Origin: Conidiobolus incongruus B7586
Taxonomy: Eukaryota; Entomophthoromycota; Entomophthoromycetes; Entomophthorales; Conidiobolaceae
Reading direction: 5' to 3'
Length of the DNA stretch: 13,328 nucleotides
Assembly (NCBI GenBank): GCA_000697335.1
Contig: JNEM01012751.1
Span: forward strand, 1 to 13,328
Shown: in pieces, positions 1 to 9,797 of the stretch
Position numbering within the stretch: position 1 is the first letter of the stretch
How the letters are laid out: every line of letters begins with the position of its first letter
Made by a program: the position numbers and the translations under genes
Notes under the pieces: model-generated
Told to the model about the DNA's origin: nothing
Databases searched by the model: none
The model's input: only the letters and a program-made list of their open reading frames with translations

Positions 1-131
1 AAAAATTAGCATATTTAATATACTGATTGGATTACAATTTATATTTATATAATTATTTTTATTATTTCAAAAATATAATAATAATAAAAGAATTTATTAT
101 AAAATAAATTATTTTTAAAATATTAAATATT

Positions 132-230
132 AGTTATTAATAAAAAACTAGCTTTTAAGTATAAAAAACTTATTAAAAATATAACAAAAAGTTATTAATA
201 ATAATAAAATATTAATTTCATATTATATGC
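132..230 (+). mobile_element. Decayed 3' tail of a third mariner copy
   Basis: This stretch aligns with the end of the transposase gene and 3' flank of the two full mariners in the window (from about 12650 on plus, and from about 5115 leftward on minus). Shared blocks include TTAATAAAAAA, then CTTATTAAAAATATAA, then an exact AAAAAGTTATTAATAATA also found in the copy at 4954-6233, followed by TATTAATTT.ATATTAT. The order and spacing of the blocks match, which makes chance similarity in AT-rich DNA unlikely. By analogy with the full copies the element end would fall near 290, but no ATGGG/ATGGC-type terminus is recognisable there. The transposase part upstream is either off the window or too decayed to see. 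Limits are approximate. Confidence 0.6.
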
Positions 231-299
231 TCAAATTATTTTATTTTAATATTAAAAATATTTTTATTTAATTTTTATATTAATAACAAATTTATAGAA

Positions 300-978
300 C
301 AAACCTGATAAAATATAGATCATAACAATAAATTCTCATTATATTTTCTTTGTCTGTATAGATTTTTATGGTTTAATTAAATTGCTTTATATTTTATCAA
401 CCAAATAAAACTCAATAATTTATAAAAATATCAAAAACTAATTTCCATAAGTATTATATAATAAAATTAAAAACTTTATAAAATTTGAGATAATATTGAA
501 TTAGAATTATTTAATTAAATCATGTAATAAAAATTTTAATTAATGATTAAAATTAATATACCAATTATTATAATTCCTAAATTGATAAAAATCTGTTATT
601 AATTTTTATAATAGGTTAAATCATTTTTTACTTGTTTTAGTGTTAAATTAAAATAATTTTTAAAGACCTAACAAAAAATTAAAATAATAATTTAATGGGT
701 TTTGAATTATAAGATGAAATAATTTATCAAGCTATATTATTTAATATAATATATACAAAGAGTTGGATAACGGATGATTTCTTATAAGCTAGCTTTATAA
801 TTGATAACTGAATGCTTATATGTTAATTACAAGAAGAGTAAAATAAAATTAATCAAACTTGAAACTTGAAAATTATTAATTTTGTAATTTTTGTATAAAA
901 TTTATTAAAAATTGTGTACATGAAATAATTTTAATTGGATAGATTAAAAAACGAATATTTGAGATTGAAACAAATTGT
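300..978. other. AT-rich gene-free stretch downstream of the copper transporter
   Basis: No coding region, RNA gene or transposon end is recognisable. The part next to 978 would hold the 3' UTR and poly(A) region of the minus-strand copper transporter. No specific poly(A) signal can be singled out, because AATAAA-like strings are frequent in this base composition. Confidence 0.6.
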
Positions 979-1980
979 TTAACACCCACATGCCCTCTTG
1001 ATATAGCCTTGAACTCTGAATCTTGAGAAGACCAAAGTACCCAATGCAATACCTGCGATAACCGCAAAGAAGAGTCCTACATTGAATGTCATTGTAATCA
1101 ACATAAGAGCATATGCAAGAAATGATTCAAAGAATTGTAATGTAGCACGAGAAATGTCAATACGGAATTGTCTAGTACTGTATTCGGTTAACTTGGAGTT
1201 ATTCTGTTCAACCCAGCGTGATTCAAGTTGACTACGAAGAGTAAGTAAAAATTCATAAAACACTCCCATTACAATAATAGCAATAACAGAGCCTGCATAT
1301 TGTCCAGCTGTACGAGGAACCCATTCTTTGAAGAGAATATAATCTGCGAATCCAGTGTGGAAATACATTCTCATAGTGGGGGGAGCATTAGCGTTACTAT
1401 CAGACATTTGACAAAGTGGGAAGCTGTCCTTATTAGAGCCTTGAGCATCACACATTGATTTCCATTCAGCACACTGGTACATTTCAGGCATAGCAATGCA
1501 GAGTTGAGAGTAGACTCCAATAAGGTCACAATAAGCTGACTTATCTCCACTGCATTTTTCACATCCATCCATAGTCATTTCGGTACAAATACTATTGACC
1601 AAGTCTCTAGTTTTCATGGTATTTGGGAGTTTAGCAAGAGGAGGATAGTCAGTACACTGCTTAACCTTTGTATCTTTGACTTTACATATCTCAACATAAG
1701 GTTTACATCCTCTCATTTTTGGCATATCTGTAGCACAAATATCTGCTAGGAGGGAGAACTTATTACAATATCTCTGGTTTTGAATGCTAGTGTTGTTGCC
1801 ACACATGTATCCAATACCACAACCAGGCATATTTGGCATCTGAGTACACAAGTCATCAAGAGAATCGCTGACAACTTTAGGATCTAATTGGTAATCAATA
1901 CAAGAGTCATTAGTGGGATCCTCTCGGCAAGATTTGGAAGTAACAGCAAGTGTAAAGGAAAATAAATAAAGGAACTTCAT
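979..1980 (-). CDS. Ctr-family copper transporter with Cys/Met-repeat ectodomain
   Basis: Intronless gene of 333 residues, ATG at 1980-1978, stop TAA. Ctr proteins form trimeric pores that carry Cu(I) across the plasma or vacuolar membrane. Residues 1-17 look like a signal peptide. Residues 18-190 hold 18 cysteines in about four units of the type C-x2-3-MP-x-M-x2-C (Cys 45/54, 82/92, 132/140, 161/170). The Ctr domain follows: a Met-rich MRMYFHTGF (203-211), F-KEW at 217-220, TM1 about 225-246 ending FYEFLL, a charged loop, TM2 with the family MxxxM motif (Met293, Met297), and TM3 with GxxxG (Gly310, Gly314). The C-terminus is Cys-Gly-Cys (331-333), like the copper-handing Cys tails of known Ctrs. 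All glutamines are CAA/CAG, which supports the standard code. Family assignment is firm. Fungal origin and metal binding by the ectodomain are inferred. Confidence 0.92.
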   Translation of the reverse strand: MKFLYLFSFTLAVTSKSCREDPTNDSCIDYQLDPKVVSDSLDDLCTQMPNMPGCGIGYMCGNNTSIQNQRYCNKFSLLADICATDMPKMRGCKPYVEICKVKDTKVKQCTDYPPLAKLPNTMKTRDLVNSICTEMTMDGCEKCSGDKSAYCDLIGVYSQLCIAMPEMYQCAEWKSMCDAQGSNKDSFPLCQMSDSNANAPPTMRMYFHTGFADYILFKEWVPRTAGQYAGSVIAIIVMGVFYEFLLTLRSQLESRWVEQNNSKLTEYSTRQFRIDISRATLQFFESFLAYALMLITMTFNVGLFFAVIAGIALGTLVFSRFRVQGYIKRACGC

Positions 1981-2330
1981 AACTAATTAATACACAGGAA
2001 TATTTTAAATTAGCTTTCCAAAAATTTACAAAAACTTAAATAAACGAAGAAGAAAATACAATAAGAAAGCTTCTAGAAACCCAAAGAAATATTCTTTTAA
2101 TTTATACTGGTAATGTTAATTGGTCAATTTATATACCAATACCTCAATATTGTTAGAAATCCAATATTTTCACTTAAGGGGTTGTAAAATGAAGATTGAG
2201 TTTGAATAATGATTGGTTAAGATAGCTGCTATCAATTCACAAAATCAAGTATTTTCACACTTTTTTTCTTTTGAATTGTAATACACCAATACTACCCACC
2301 CGCTTCGATCTCATATGAAAACTCTATTTA
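1981..2330 (-). promoter_or_regulatory. Upstream region of the copper transporter with CCAAT boxes
   Basis: Read toward the gene (minus strand), CCAAT lies at 2123-2119 and 2216-2212, about 140 and 230 nt before the ATG. Another CCAAT lies on the plus strand at 2136-2140. Nearer the start, about 2041-2100 is pyrimidine-rich on the coding strand, as is common before fungal transcription starts. No ATG occurs on the coding strand between about 2150 and the chosen start, which supports that start. GC is higher than in the surrounding spacer. The transcription start and the bound factors are not known. Confidence 0.4.
2157..2258. repeat. Imperfect 17-nt direct repeat upstream of the copper transporter
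   Basis: AAATCCAATATTTTCAC at 2157-2173 and AAATCAAGTATTTTCAC at 2242-2258 match at 15 of 17 positions, 85 nt apart, about 180 and 265 nt before the transporter's ATG. A pair of similar sites at this distance could be an operator for a copper- or starvation-responsive factor. I do not recognise the motif as a known Mac1, Cuf1 or Ace1 site. The shared core is AT-rich, so chance is possible. Confidence 0.35.
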
Positions 2331-4953
2331 AGTTTATTGATTAATGATATATTGCTCTAAAGTCAAAGTTTAAATATTATATGTTATATTAAATAAAACA
2401 ATCAATAATATTTAAATTTTTATTTATCAACTTAGTTAATAAAATATATCCAAGTCAAGAATATACTAGTCACACTTATTAAAAATATTTTAACTAATAA
2501 AACCTATATAAAATTATAATAATATGTCCATTGTTTATATTAAAAAGATAATTATTTCAAAACTAATTTGTAATAATAGTTAGTTTTATTAATTGATTGA
2601 ATATAATTTTAAAAATTTAAATTTTTTAAAATAATTAATTTTATTTATATTCCAAACAACTAATACTGATAAATTATTATAATAATAAAAAAGATATGAT
2701 TTATTCATATTTAACTTTATCAAAATTTATTAGATAAATTAATAATAGTAATGTGATATCATAAGTCTTATTGACTTTTTTTAAAATAGATTGATCAATG
2801 CACTTTAATTAAAAGATTTATGCCTAATTAAAGTTATTTTCAACTAATGTTTATGCGATTCAAATTTGATGATTTCTAATTTAGGCATTGTTCAAAATTG
2901 ACTCTATTTAAAAAATAAAAAATAAAAAAAATTAATATAATATAAAGTTGATATTTTGGATAATTTCAATATTGCATAACAAACTAATAAAATAATGTTT
3001 AATATAAAAATAATTATATATTAATCCAAAGTACATTGAAATATAAGGATAACCAATAAAAATTATTTTTACATTAAAAAGTTAGAATATATAGGAATGT
3101 TAAATCATATTTATTTAGGAAAATGTGAAAATACCGAATTATGTATTTTAATATATGTTATTCAATATACTTGGTTATCATTATATTACATAAATATACT
3201 ATAATATAATATGGTTATATAATGATATTCAAAATAAATATATCTTTTATGGAAGCTGAAATATTTTAAAATAATAATATTAATTATAATTTATATTATG
3301 AAAATTTGAACAATATTATCAAAATTTTTGATTTAATATAGTTTAATCAAATATATCAAATCCTAATGGTGAAAAAGTTATTAAAAATCATAAACCTGGA
3401 AATACTCTTAATATCTTTCATCTTGTTTATATAATTAGTAATATTTATCAATTGAGATTTTTATAGAATTACTTATATAAACATGAATTGAAGTGTTATT
3501 AATGGTTATATTGGTTGAACTATAATTCATTGAATTGATTCTTATTTATTATTGAATAAATTAAGTAATTATAAATAATCCATAATAAAATATGAATTAT
3601 TAATTATCAGTTTAAATAATAAATGTAAAAATAAATTGAATATGGCTTAGTGTTGATAAATTGAAGACAAATCTTATATAATATCAATAAGTTAGTTCGG
3701 TTTTTTTGAATATATAGCTTTATATTGATAGATATTTAATCATTTTGTTTTTAAATGATAAAAAATATTATTATGTAAATTAATTGAGTTGGAATAGCTG
3801 ATATATTGAATAATATTCAAAATCAAGAATTCCAAATTTAAAAAACTAATAATATTCAATTATACATCCATTTATTGTTATTTTAGCTATGAATTGATAT
3901 ATATATATTCTAATTATTGAAGAATAAATAATAATACTATAACTATTGATTAATAAAAATAATTTATGACATATTAAGTAATGATAATTTAATATCCCAA
4001 TTTAAGTATATTAATCAACCAAATAATATAAAAAGGTATATTTAAGTTTAATATTTACCTAAGGTAGATTTATATCTATCACTGAATTCATGGTAGAATA
4101 AAGATCATAATAATAAAATTTGACAATCATATTAAATATTTAATTAATTTTAAAATGAAAGATCCATGTTTTCTAAAGATAATTTTAAAAAATTTTGTTG
4201 AATTTTAAAATTTATATAACTTTAAAATTGTCACATTATTTTAATTTTATTTAATATTATATAAAATTTGAAATTAATCAATACTTTTTTTTCAGTTATT
4301 GAAATTTAAAGTTAACTCTGAATAAATTAATGCAATTTTATATTTAATTGATATACATATATTTTAAAGTGATTTTTTTCAAAAAATAATCTATGAAATG
4401 GAAATTAGTTTGAATTTTATAGTACAGCTATTTATTTGTATAAAACAAGGATGGTTTTTATATTGTAAAAATTTAATTTATGTATATAATATTAGACAAT
4501 ATTATATTGGTCACTATTATTGAATATTAGTTTATATCTTCAGTGAAACAAACTTTTGAATATATTTATTACAGATATACTTGGAATTTCGATTCACAAT
4601 AATTATTTTATAATTTGACATAAATAATAGTTTTACCTATAATTTCAACCCAGTACCTTTATTAGTATCACATTTAATTTCCTTGATTACTTCACTCTAT
4701 TTTATTAACCCCCTTTGGATCCACATCAATAATTTATCAATAAATTAATCTGTATTTCTGAGTTAGCACAATTTTATTATAAATACGGTTTTGTTTACAA
4801 ACTATTAAAAAATTTAAAATATAAAATTACAGATTATACTTGGTAATATTAATCAATTTATATTAACTTTAAAGAAAGATTAAGGTTAAAAATAAAACCA
4901 AAATTTTCTATTTAATAATTGAAAATTTTAATTATTACTCTGTATTTTTAATA
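2260..4953. other. Long AT-rich gene-free spacer
   Basis: About 2.7 kb of very AT-rich DNA with no credible coding region, tRNA or rRNA on either strand. Two inverted-repeat structures can be seen (3041-3186, and a weaker one formed by 2820-2830 with 2877-2888). A small less AT-rich island lies at about 4645-4735 (CCCAGTACC, then CCCCCTTTGGATCC). It shows no product I recognise in any frame. The rest looks like neutral spacer or transposon remains decayed beyond recognition. Confidence 0.6.
3041..3186. repeat. Possible MITE bounded by a 16-nt inverted repeat
   Basis: ATATAAGGATAACCAA (3041-3056) and the reverse complement of 3171-3186, ATATAATGATAACCAA, match at 15 of 16 positions. If the repeats start at TAAGG/TAATG, each is flanked by TA on the outside, as expected for a Tc1/mariner-type target duplication, and the enclosed unit is about 140 bp with no coding capacity. 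The ends do not match the mariner termini elsewhere in the window. Only one copy is visible, so a chance hairpin remains possible. Confidence 0.3.
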
Positions 4954-4968
4954 ATGGGAATTTTTTAC
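4954..4968 (+). repeat. Terminal inverted repeat of mariner copy 1 (3' end of element)
   Basis: Starts ATGGGAATTTTTTA directly after a TA dinucleotide and pairs with 6219-6233, with one nucleotide missing in the T-run relative to its partner. Similar AAACAT-type blocks further in suggest the ancestral repeat was longer. Confidence 0.75.
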
Positions 4969-5061
4969 AATTAAAAATAAATAAACATTTGAATATATGA
5001 TATATAAAAATAAATATATAATATAAATTTAATAGTTTCTTTTATTATTAATAACTTTTTG

Positions 5062-6078
5062 CTATACTTTTAGCAAACTTCTAACACTTAAAAAACAGTT
5101 CTTTTTATTAAAGACTAAAATTTGATGTTTCACAAACCAATTAAATTTTCCTGTAGAAATTTTCTTTCCTGCAAGCTGGTTTTTTAATTGCCTAAAGCAA
5201 TTATAATCACATAGGTTATAATCAAGGGAATATACTAGATGTAGTAGTTTTTTCCAGTTATTTTTGATTAGAAAGTTTTTTACAGCTTTAGATTTATGTA
5301 TTTTACAATTATCATGCAAAATAATAGGTCTTCTCAAATTATATTAAGAACACCAATTAGAAATAATTTTATTTAAAAAAGCAATATATAGTTTACTATT
5401 AATTAATTTTCCTTCAGGAACTAAATAAGAATAGCATATACCATTATAATCCATTATAATAATTAACATTTGCTTATTAATAAAGTGCTTATTTAAAGGG
5501 ATTTGTGGAGGGGGTTGATTTAGCTTAATCTAGCATTTTGATTTGTGTTTTGGTAAAAGATTATATATAGGGATCTAAGATTCATTAATTGTAATTATTC
5601 ACTATAAAAGTCTAGGCTTCTAGTAATATTTCAATAAGTTTTGTTTAGCAATAGCTACTCTAGCTTTTTTTTAAGCTTTAGTTAAATTATAAGGTACCTA
5701 TTTTATATTTTTATTTATTAATTTTAGTTTAAACTTTAAAATATATAAAATACTTATAAAACTAATATTAAAGTGCTTAGATAATTCTCTAGCTGAAATA
5801 AAAAGGTACTTTTCAATATATTTTTTCACTCTATTTACAATTAAAAGAGTGATAGTTGAAGTTGGTTTTCTAGATTTTAACAAGTTTTGAATAGTTTCTC
5901 TCTTAGCTTTAAAGTAATTTACCCAGCAATAAATTGTTAATTTAGATAATGCTTTATTACTAAAAGCTGCTTGTAAATTTTGAATAATTTTAGAGGGTTT
6001 ATGATTAAGTTTTACTGATACCAAAATAAAAGACTTTTGATGATCACTATTTAGTTTAAGCATGATTAAATTAAACAA
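5062..6078 (-). pseudogene. Mariner transposase of copy 1, interrupted by internal stops
   Basis: One reading frame runs unbroken by indels from ATG 6078 to TAA 5064-5062 (339 codons), with eight internal stops clustered in its middle third. Only 5698-6078 and 5062-5337 remain as open ORFs. The N-terminal part has the paired helix-turn-helix region of mariners (LSKLTIYCWVNYFK, then SARELSKHFNIS). The C-terminal part has HDNCKIH, LLHLVYSLDYNLCDYNCF and LAGKK, matching mariner HDN-R-H, LPHPPYSPDLAP-DYHLF and LAGK. The second and third catalytic Asp (codons at 5313-5311 and 5208-5206) are 34 residues apart, which defines DD34D. The first catalytic Asp is Asn here (INES, against IDES in copy 2). 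In an active element the protein would cut and paste the DNA at TA sites. The ATG five codons further in (6063) matches the start of copy 2. Confidence 0.85.
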
Positions 6079-6116
6079 CCAATTTTAAAAAGTTAATTTT
6101 TTAATCAAAAAAACTA

Positions 6117-6140
6117 ATATATATATATATATATATATAT
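6117..6140. repeat. (AT)12 microsatellite inside mariner copy 1
   Basis: Twelve AT units between the transposase start and the right terminal repeat. Copy 2 has shorter AT runs at the matching place (11581-11594 and 11624-11638), so the region is prone to slippage and explains part of the length difference between the copies. Confidence 0.9.
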
Positions 6141-6218
6141 TAAAAATATATAATTTCCTATTAACTTTGTATATATTTATTCATTTCAAACTAATAATAT
6201 GTTTGAAAAATCAGAAAT

Positions 6219-6233
6219 TAAAAAATTTCCCAT
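6219..6233 (-). repeat. Terminal inverted repeat of mariner copy 1 (5' end of element)
   Basis: Read on the minus strand it starts ATGGGAAATTTTTTA, followed by ATTTCTGATTTTTC. The same 5' sequence opens copy 2 at 11526 apart from ATGGC for ATGGG. TA follows at 6234-6235. Confidence 0.8.
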
Positions 6234-7155
6234 TATTTCAAATTCAATGTAATATTTTTTATTGTTTTATTCAATAAATCATTCTTAAAACAAGTTCATC
6301 ATAAAATATTTTATCAGTTCAATATCAGCATCATATACCTTATTAATTTTACAAATCATTAATAAAGGAAATGAGATTAATAATATTTCTTTGTAGAATT
6401 ATATTAATTAAATATCTGATTTATTAAAAATAATCACAATAAAATTTTACGAAAAAAACACAAATTCTGCAATCATTAAATTTATTTATAATTAAGTATC
6501 TATGAATACTCATTAGTTGTATGGTTAATTTTAATATTTTGTCATCATAAACTATGTCCAAATGTTAAAATATTTTCTTAATCTTTGATACAAATCAGAT
6601 TTTAAATTTAAGGATTCCAATTCTAAACCTTTTATATTCTTACTACAATTATTTTTAGTGGATTTTATTATTAATCTTTAATAAACATTCATATTAGGAT
6701 GTTTCATTCTAATAGATATTTCATTAAAAAGTGTGGTTGGCTAAAAAAGATATCAAAGGTATATCAGTAATATTTAAGAATTACATATTTTAATGATATT
6801 TTATTCCCTATAGTGTATCAATAACGCAATTATAAACCATTCAAAAAATTTTAAACTTAACCAAATTCAAATCTTGAAACTCATTTCAATATCTAAAACC
6901 AATAAAATAGTTAAAATGAAGAAATGTATATATGAGTAATAAAATAGAAGTAGTAAAATAAGATTAAATATCGGGCGGTGAATATTAATGAAAATAAATT
7001 TTTTAGTATTGAAAAATTGAATAGAATAAGTTTGATTGCATTAAATTGGCAAAAATATTAAATTGAACAAGGAAGACGATTTCCTAGAGTATTAAACTAG
7101 TCCTCCAGGTCGCTGAATTATTGAACAAGTACAATGAATTTAAATCGTTTTAGAT
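6234..7155. other. AT-rich stretch downstream of the B56 gene
   Basis: No gene is recognisable. The part from about 6960 to 7155 is less AT-rich (for example CGGGCGG near 6972 and TCCTCCAGGTCGC near 7100) and is probably the 3' UTR and terminator region of the minus-strand B56 gene. A short hairpin (ATTAGGATG, loop TTT, CATTCTAAT at 6693-6713) is visible, but nothing ties it to a function. Confidence 0.55.
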
Positions 7156-9797
7156 TTAGACGGGGTTGGTTTGAGAACTTGTTTCTCCAGAGTCTTCGGG
7201 ATCGATGTCCATGGCAGTGTCCGAATCGGCTCGATTCTCGTCGCCATTTTCGCTACCATCGCTATCCGAGATGGTGGGAATTATATTATCTGGTCTATGG
7301 TGACGACATATTTCATCTAGGATTGCTTCATCAACAGGCAATACAGATTTTCTACGGAAGAGATTCATGGGTGGTTTGGGATCACTTTGCGTCTATTTAA
7401 AAAAGATGAATTAAATTTATCAAGATTAGCTTATAAATGAATGTTTACTAATTCGGTTTCAAACACATCCATGTCTTCGGCATCTTCATTATTAATTGCA
7501 GAATCACTAGCATTAGAAGAATCTAATGTATTTCCAAGTACTAACACTAAATCATAATTAAATATTTTATAGTATAATAATGAAAATCATATATATTACT
7601 AGAACTCGATGGTTGAGAGATGGCATCCGTCTGAGTTCCCAAGTTCTTGGCATTCTTTTGAGCTTGCTGTTCTATATTAGCCCAAAACTTTTCTCTATTC
7701 TCTTGTCGTTTAGCTTCTCTAAAGATTGAAAAATTAATCAGATCAATATAATGATATTATACTAATTTGTAATATTACAGTTTACGATTGATTTTGAATT
7801 GACTAACGCATTCATCAAAAAGAGTGGGATTCATATCCATGAAAATTTTTAGAGCATTATAAACGAGTCCATGGATAGTTCTAAATATATAATGTTAGAC
7901 ATTTACTAAATCTGAAATCAATTTCATTAATACAAATACCTATTCCAATGCATTTTCGAGTTCTTATATAGAGAAGCAAACATAATGGGAAGGATAACTG
8001 CCGTATTTTCCGACATGAGATTAACTATATATTCGTTATTCCAATAAAATAGAGCACGCTCAGCAACCTAAAAAAATTTATTAAGTGATCGATCATTGTG
8101 AAATCATTAAAATAAAATGAATTTACCTGAAAGTGTGGACTTGAAACACATTTTGAAATTTGCGTAAAGAGGGGAACTTGAATTTTTGGAAATATTTCGG
8201 GTTCGACAACATCTAAAATTTCTTCAATTTCATTCAAAAACATCACCTCCTTAGGACTGTTGACCTTGGGCCAGTATTTCAACAATCCATTAATCACCTC
8301 TTCTGTCAAACTTGAATCTTTTTCTAGGAATTGAACCACACAGTAAGCGAGCTGAGGGTGGTAAGAACCTAAAGATCTAGGCTTATGAAGAGGGACTAAA
8401 ACTTTGAGGAGGAACTGTTTGTGTTCTTCTTTAAGAGGTAGAGCAAACCCATTGATAATACTTGAATAAAAATAATTAATGAAATTGATAGATTATAAAT
8501 TCAAGAGTTTGACTAACCTTCCAAGAATTTCTAAAAGTTCAGCGATACCGCAATGTCTTTCATTTTCATAAATAAAACGATAGAATATATTGTTAATAGA
8601 TCGTCTAATATAAGCTCTAAGATGTAAAAATTTGCCATAAATCCTATGTAAAGTAGTTTTTAAATAGTCTCTTTCTCTGGGATCCTCACTGTCAAATAAC
8701 TCGAGCAACTATAATATTAATGGTTATATCATGTATTAGCTTACCAATAATAAAATAAATATAAAGTGAACTTTTTACCTGAAGAATAAAGTTTTGGTCG
8801 ACGTATTTTCTAGCAATATTGGGGTTAAAGTCTGGAGATTCGCAAAATCTTAAGAAGAATTCGTAAACGATCTGTAAATGAGGCCAGCCACACTCCAGAG
8901 TGATTTCGTCTTCTTCAGGATCGTAAGAATCTAAAGTGGAATGAGGCTGAGGTGGGATTGAGCGGAATAAATTGGAAGCAAACTAAACACAATTAGAATA
9001 CTTAAAGGGTGAGAATATTATCTAGTAAAATTACCATTTTGAAAACTGCAGGATATACTTCTTCAGTAATGATTCCTCGAGTAGTACTGACGTATTCTAC
9101 TAATTCAATAAGTGCTAATCGCTTAATTTCTTTTCCTTCTCTGTCGGATTCCGCATCACGAAAATCAAATACTACACAGCATTGGTCAAACTTTTGCAAC
9201 AGTAAACTTGGACGTTCATTTTCAGGTACTCCTATATACATATTAATAATAGATTATGATATGCAAAACTTAAAATATTTACCTTTAAGATCAGGAAGTC
9301 GAACTAGATCCCTCTGCTCACTCGCATACAATCTTGAATTTCTATTTTTTTTCCCAGTTTTAATGGTTTGAGAATCTTTAGAAGAGTTTAAAAAGCGATT
9401 AATAGGATTATTACGAACTACTTGGTCAGCCAAATCTAAATGTTGATTGGGATCTGAACCTCGCTAAAATAGAATTTGATTAATATATAGGATATAGAAA
9501 TTGTGATATTAGTTATATACAGCAGATTCTGGATTATAAGTTAAATCTTCAGGATAATGAATATTAGTTTCAAAATTACCCCCTGTGGAGTTTTGTAACG
9601 GTGACGTTAATATGACTTCGGCATCAGAACGATTGGGTTCGTTTGAAGCGACAGAAGTATTACTCACGTTAGTTGGCGTTCTGGGCGGACTGTCAGAAGA
9701 GTTTTTTGATCGTAACAACTAAAATAATAAGAGCTATTGGTCAATTTTTGATTATGAAATGCATATTAAAACTAACTTTATTACGAAAACTTTTCAT
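7156..9797 (-). CDS. RTS1: PP2A B56/B' regulatory subunit, 12 exons
   Basis: B56 subunits bind the PP2A A-C core and recruit substrates carrying LxxIxE motifs (yeast Rts1, animal PPP2R5). Exons on the minus strand: 9797-9777, 9718-9521, 9463-9283, 9231-9035, 8982-8779, 8708-8518, 8460-8127, 8067-7940, 7880-7779, 7718-7600, 7546-7449, 7392-7156. They total 2010 nt: 669 residues and TAA. Residues 1-120 are Ser/Asn-rich and variable. The helical-repeat core follows, with [17 protein letters not shown] (288-294), [68 protein letters not shown] and [10 protein letters not shown]. His288, Arg289, Tyr291, Arg298 and His356 sit where the family's LxxIxE pocket residues lie. The C-terminus keeps the family RRKS-x-LP (604-610), then an acidic tail of about 40 residues. 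ATG 9797 is the first ATG on this strand for over 200 nt. Family call is certain; exons 1-3 are less constrained. Confidence 0.94.
7393..9776 (-). other. Eleven short spliceosomal introns of the B56 gene
   Basis: Introns (minus): 9776-9719, 9520-9464, 9282-9232, 9034-8983, 8778-8709, 8517-8461, 8126-8068, 7939-7881, 7778-7719, 7599-7547, 7448-7393. Lengths are 51-70 nt. All begin GT (mostly GTAAnn or GTATnn, GTTAGT twice). Ten end TAG, and the one ending at 8461 uses AAG. Each boundary was fixed by keeping the conserved B56 reading frame; for example GGAAG plus T restores G-S-I-I at 8518/8460. Such lengths fit fungi and exclude the 15-16-nt introns of heterotrich ciliates. Confidence 0.85.

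Larger units (their letters stand above)
4954..6233 (-). mobile_element. Full-length mariner (DD34D) transposon, copy 1
   Basis: 1280-bp element, typical mariner size, with its transposase on the minus strand. The ends are inverted repeats: ATGGGAATTTTTTA at the left, and the reverse complement of the right end reads ATGGGAAATTTTTTA. The match is weaker beyond about 15 nt. TA lies immediately outside both ends (4952-4953, 6234-6235), the target duplication expected of Tc1/mariner elements. The region before the gene contains an (AT)12 run. The transposase is interrupted by eight internal stops, so this copy is dead. A homologous copy in the opposite orientation lies at 11526-12810, and the B56 gene sits between them. 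Confidence 0.9.

Noticed and set aside
876-1067. Minus-strand ORF of 63 codons overlapping the 3' end of the copper transporter
   Set aside because: It is in another frame over the Ctr coding end and 3' flank and shows no domain.
1371-1568. Minus-strand ORF of 65 codons inside the copper transporter
   Set aside because: It is a frame-shadow of the Cys-rich ectodomain coding region.
2820-2888. Inverted repeat ATGCCTAATTA / TAATTTAGGCAT as a structured RNA or MITE
   Set aside because: The arms match only after a one-base gap, the loop is long, and no target duplication or promoter is visible.
6693-6713. Short hairpin as a terminator of the B56 transcript
   Set aside because: It lies about 450 nt past the stop codon, and nuclear protein genes do not use such hairpins for termination.
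7134-7400. Plus-strand ORF of 88 codons
   Set aside because: It lies antisense to the last exon of the B56 gene, whose conserved RRKS motif and frame-matched splice sites explain this DNA.
8025-8126. Minus-strand ORF reading on past HFQ into VNSFYFNDF
   Set aside because: This is read-through into the intron at 8126-8068. Splicing to 8067 restores the conserved [14 protein letters not shown].
9009-9371. Plus-strand ORF of 120 codons
   Set aside because: It is antisense to two B56 exons that carry recognisable family motifs. Its product has no recognisable features.
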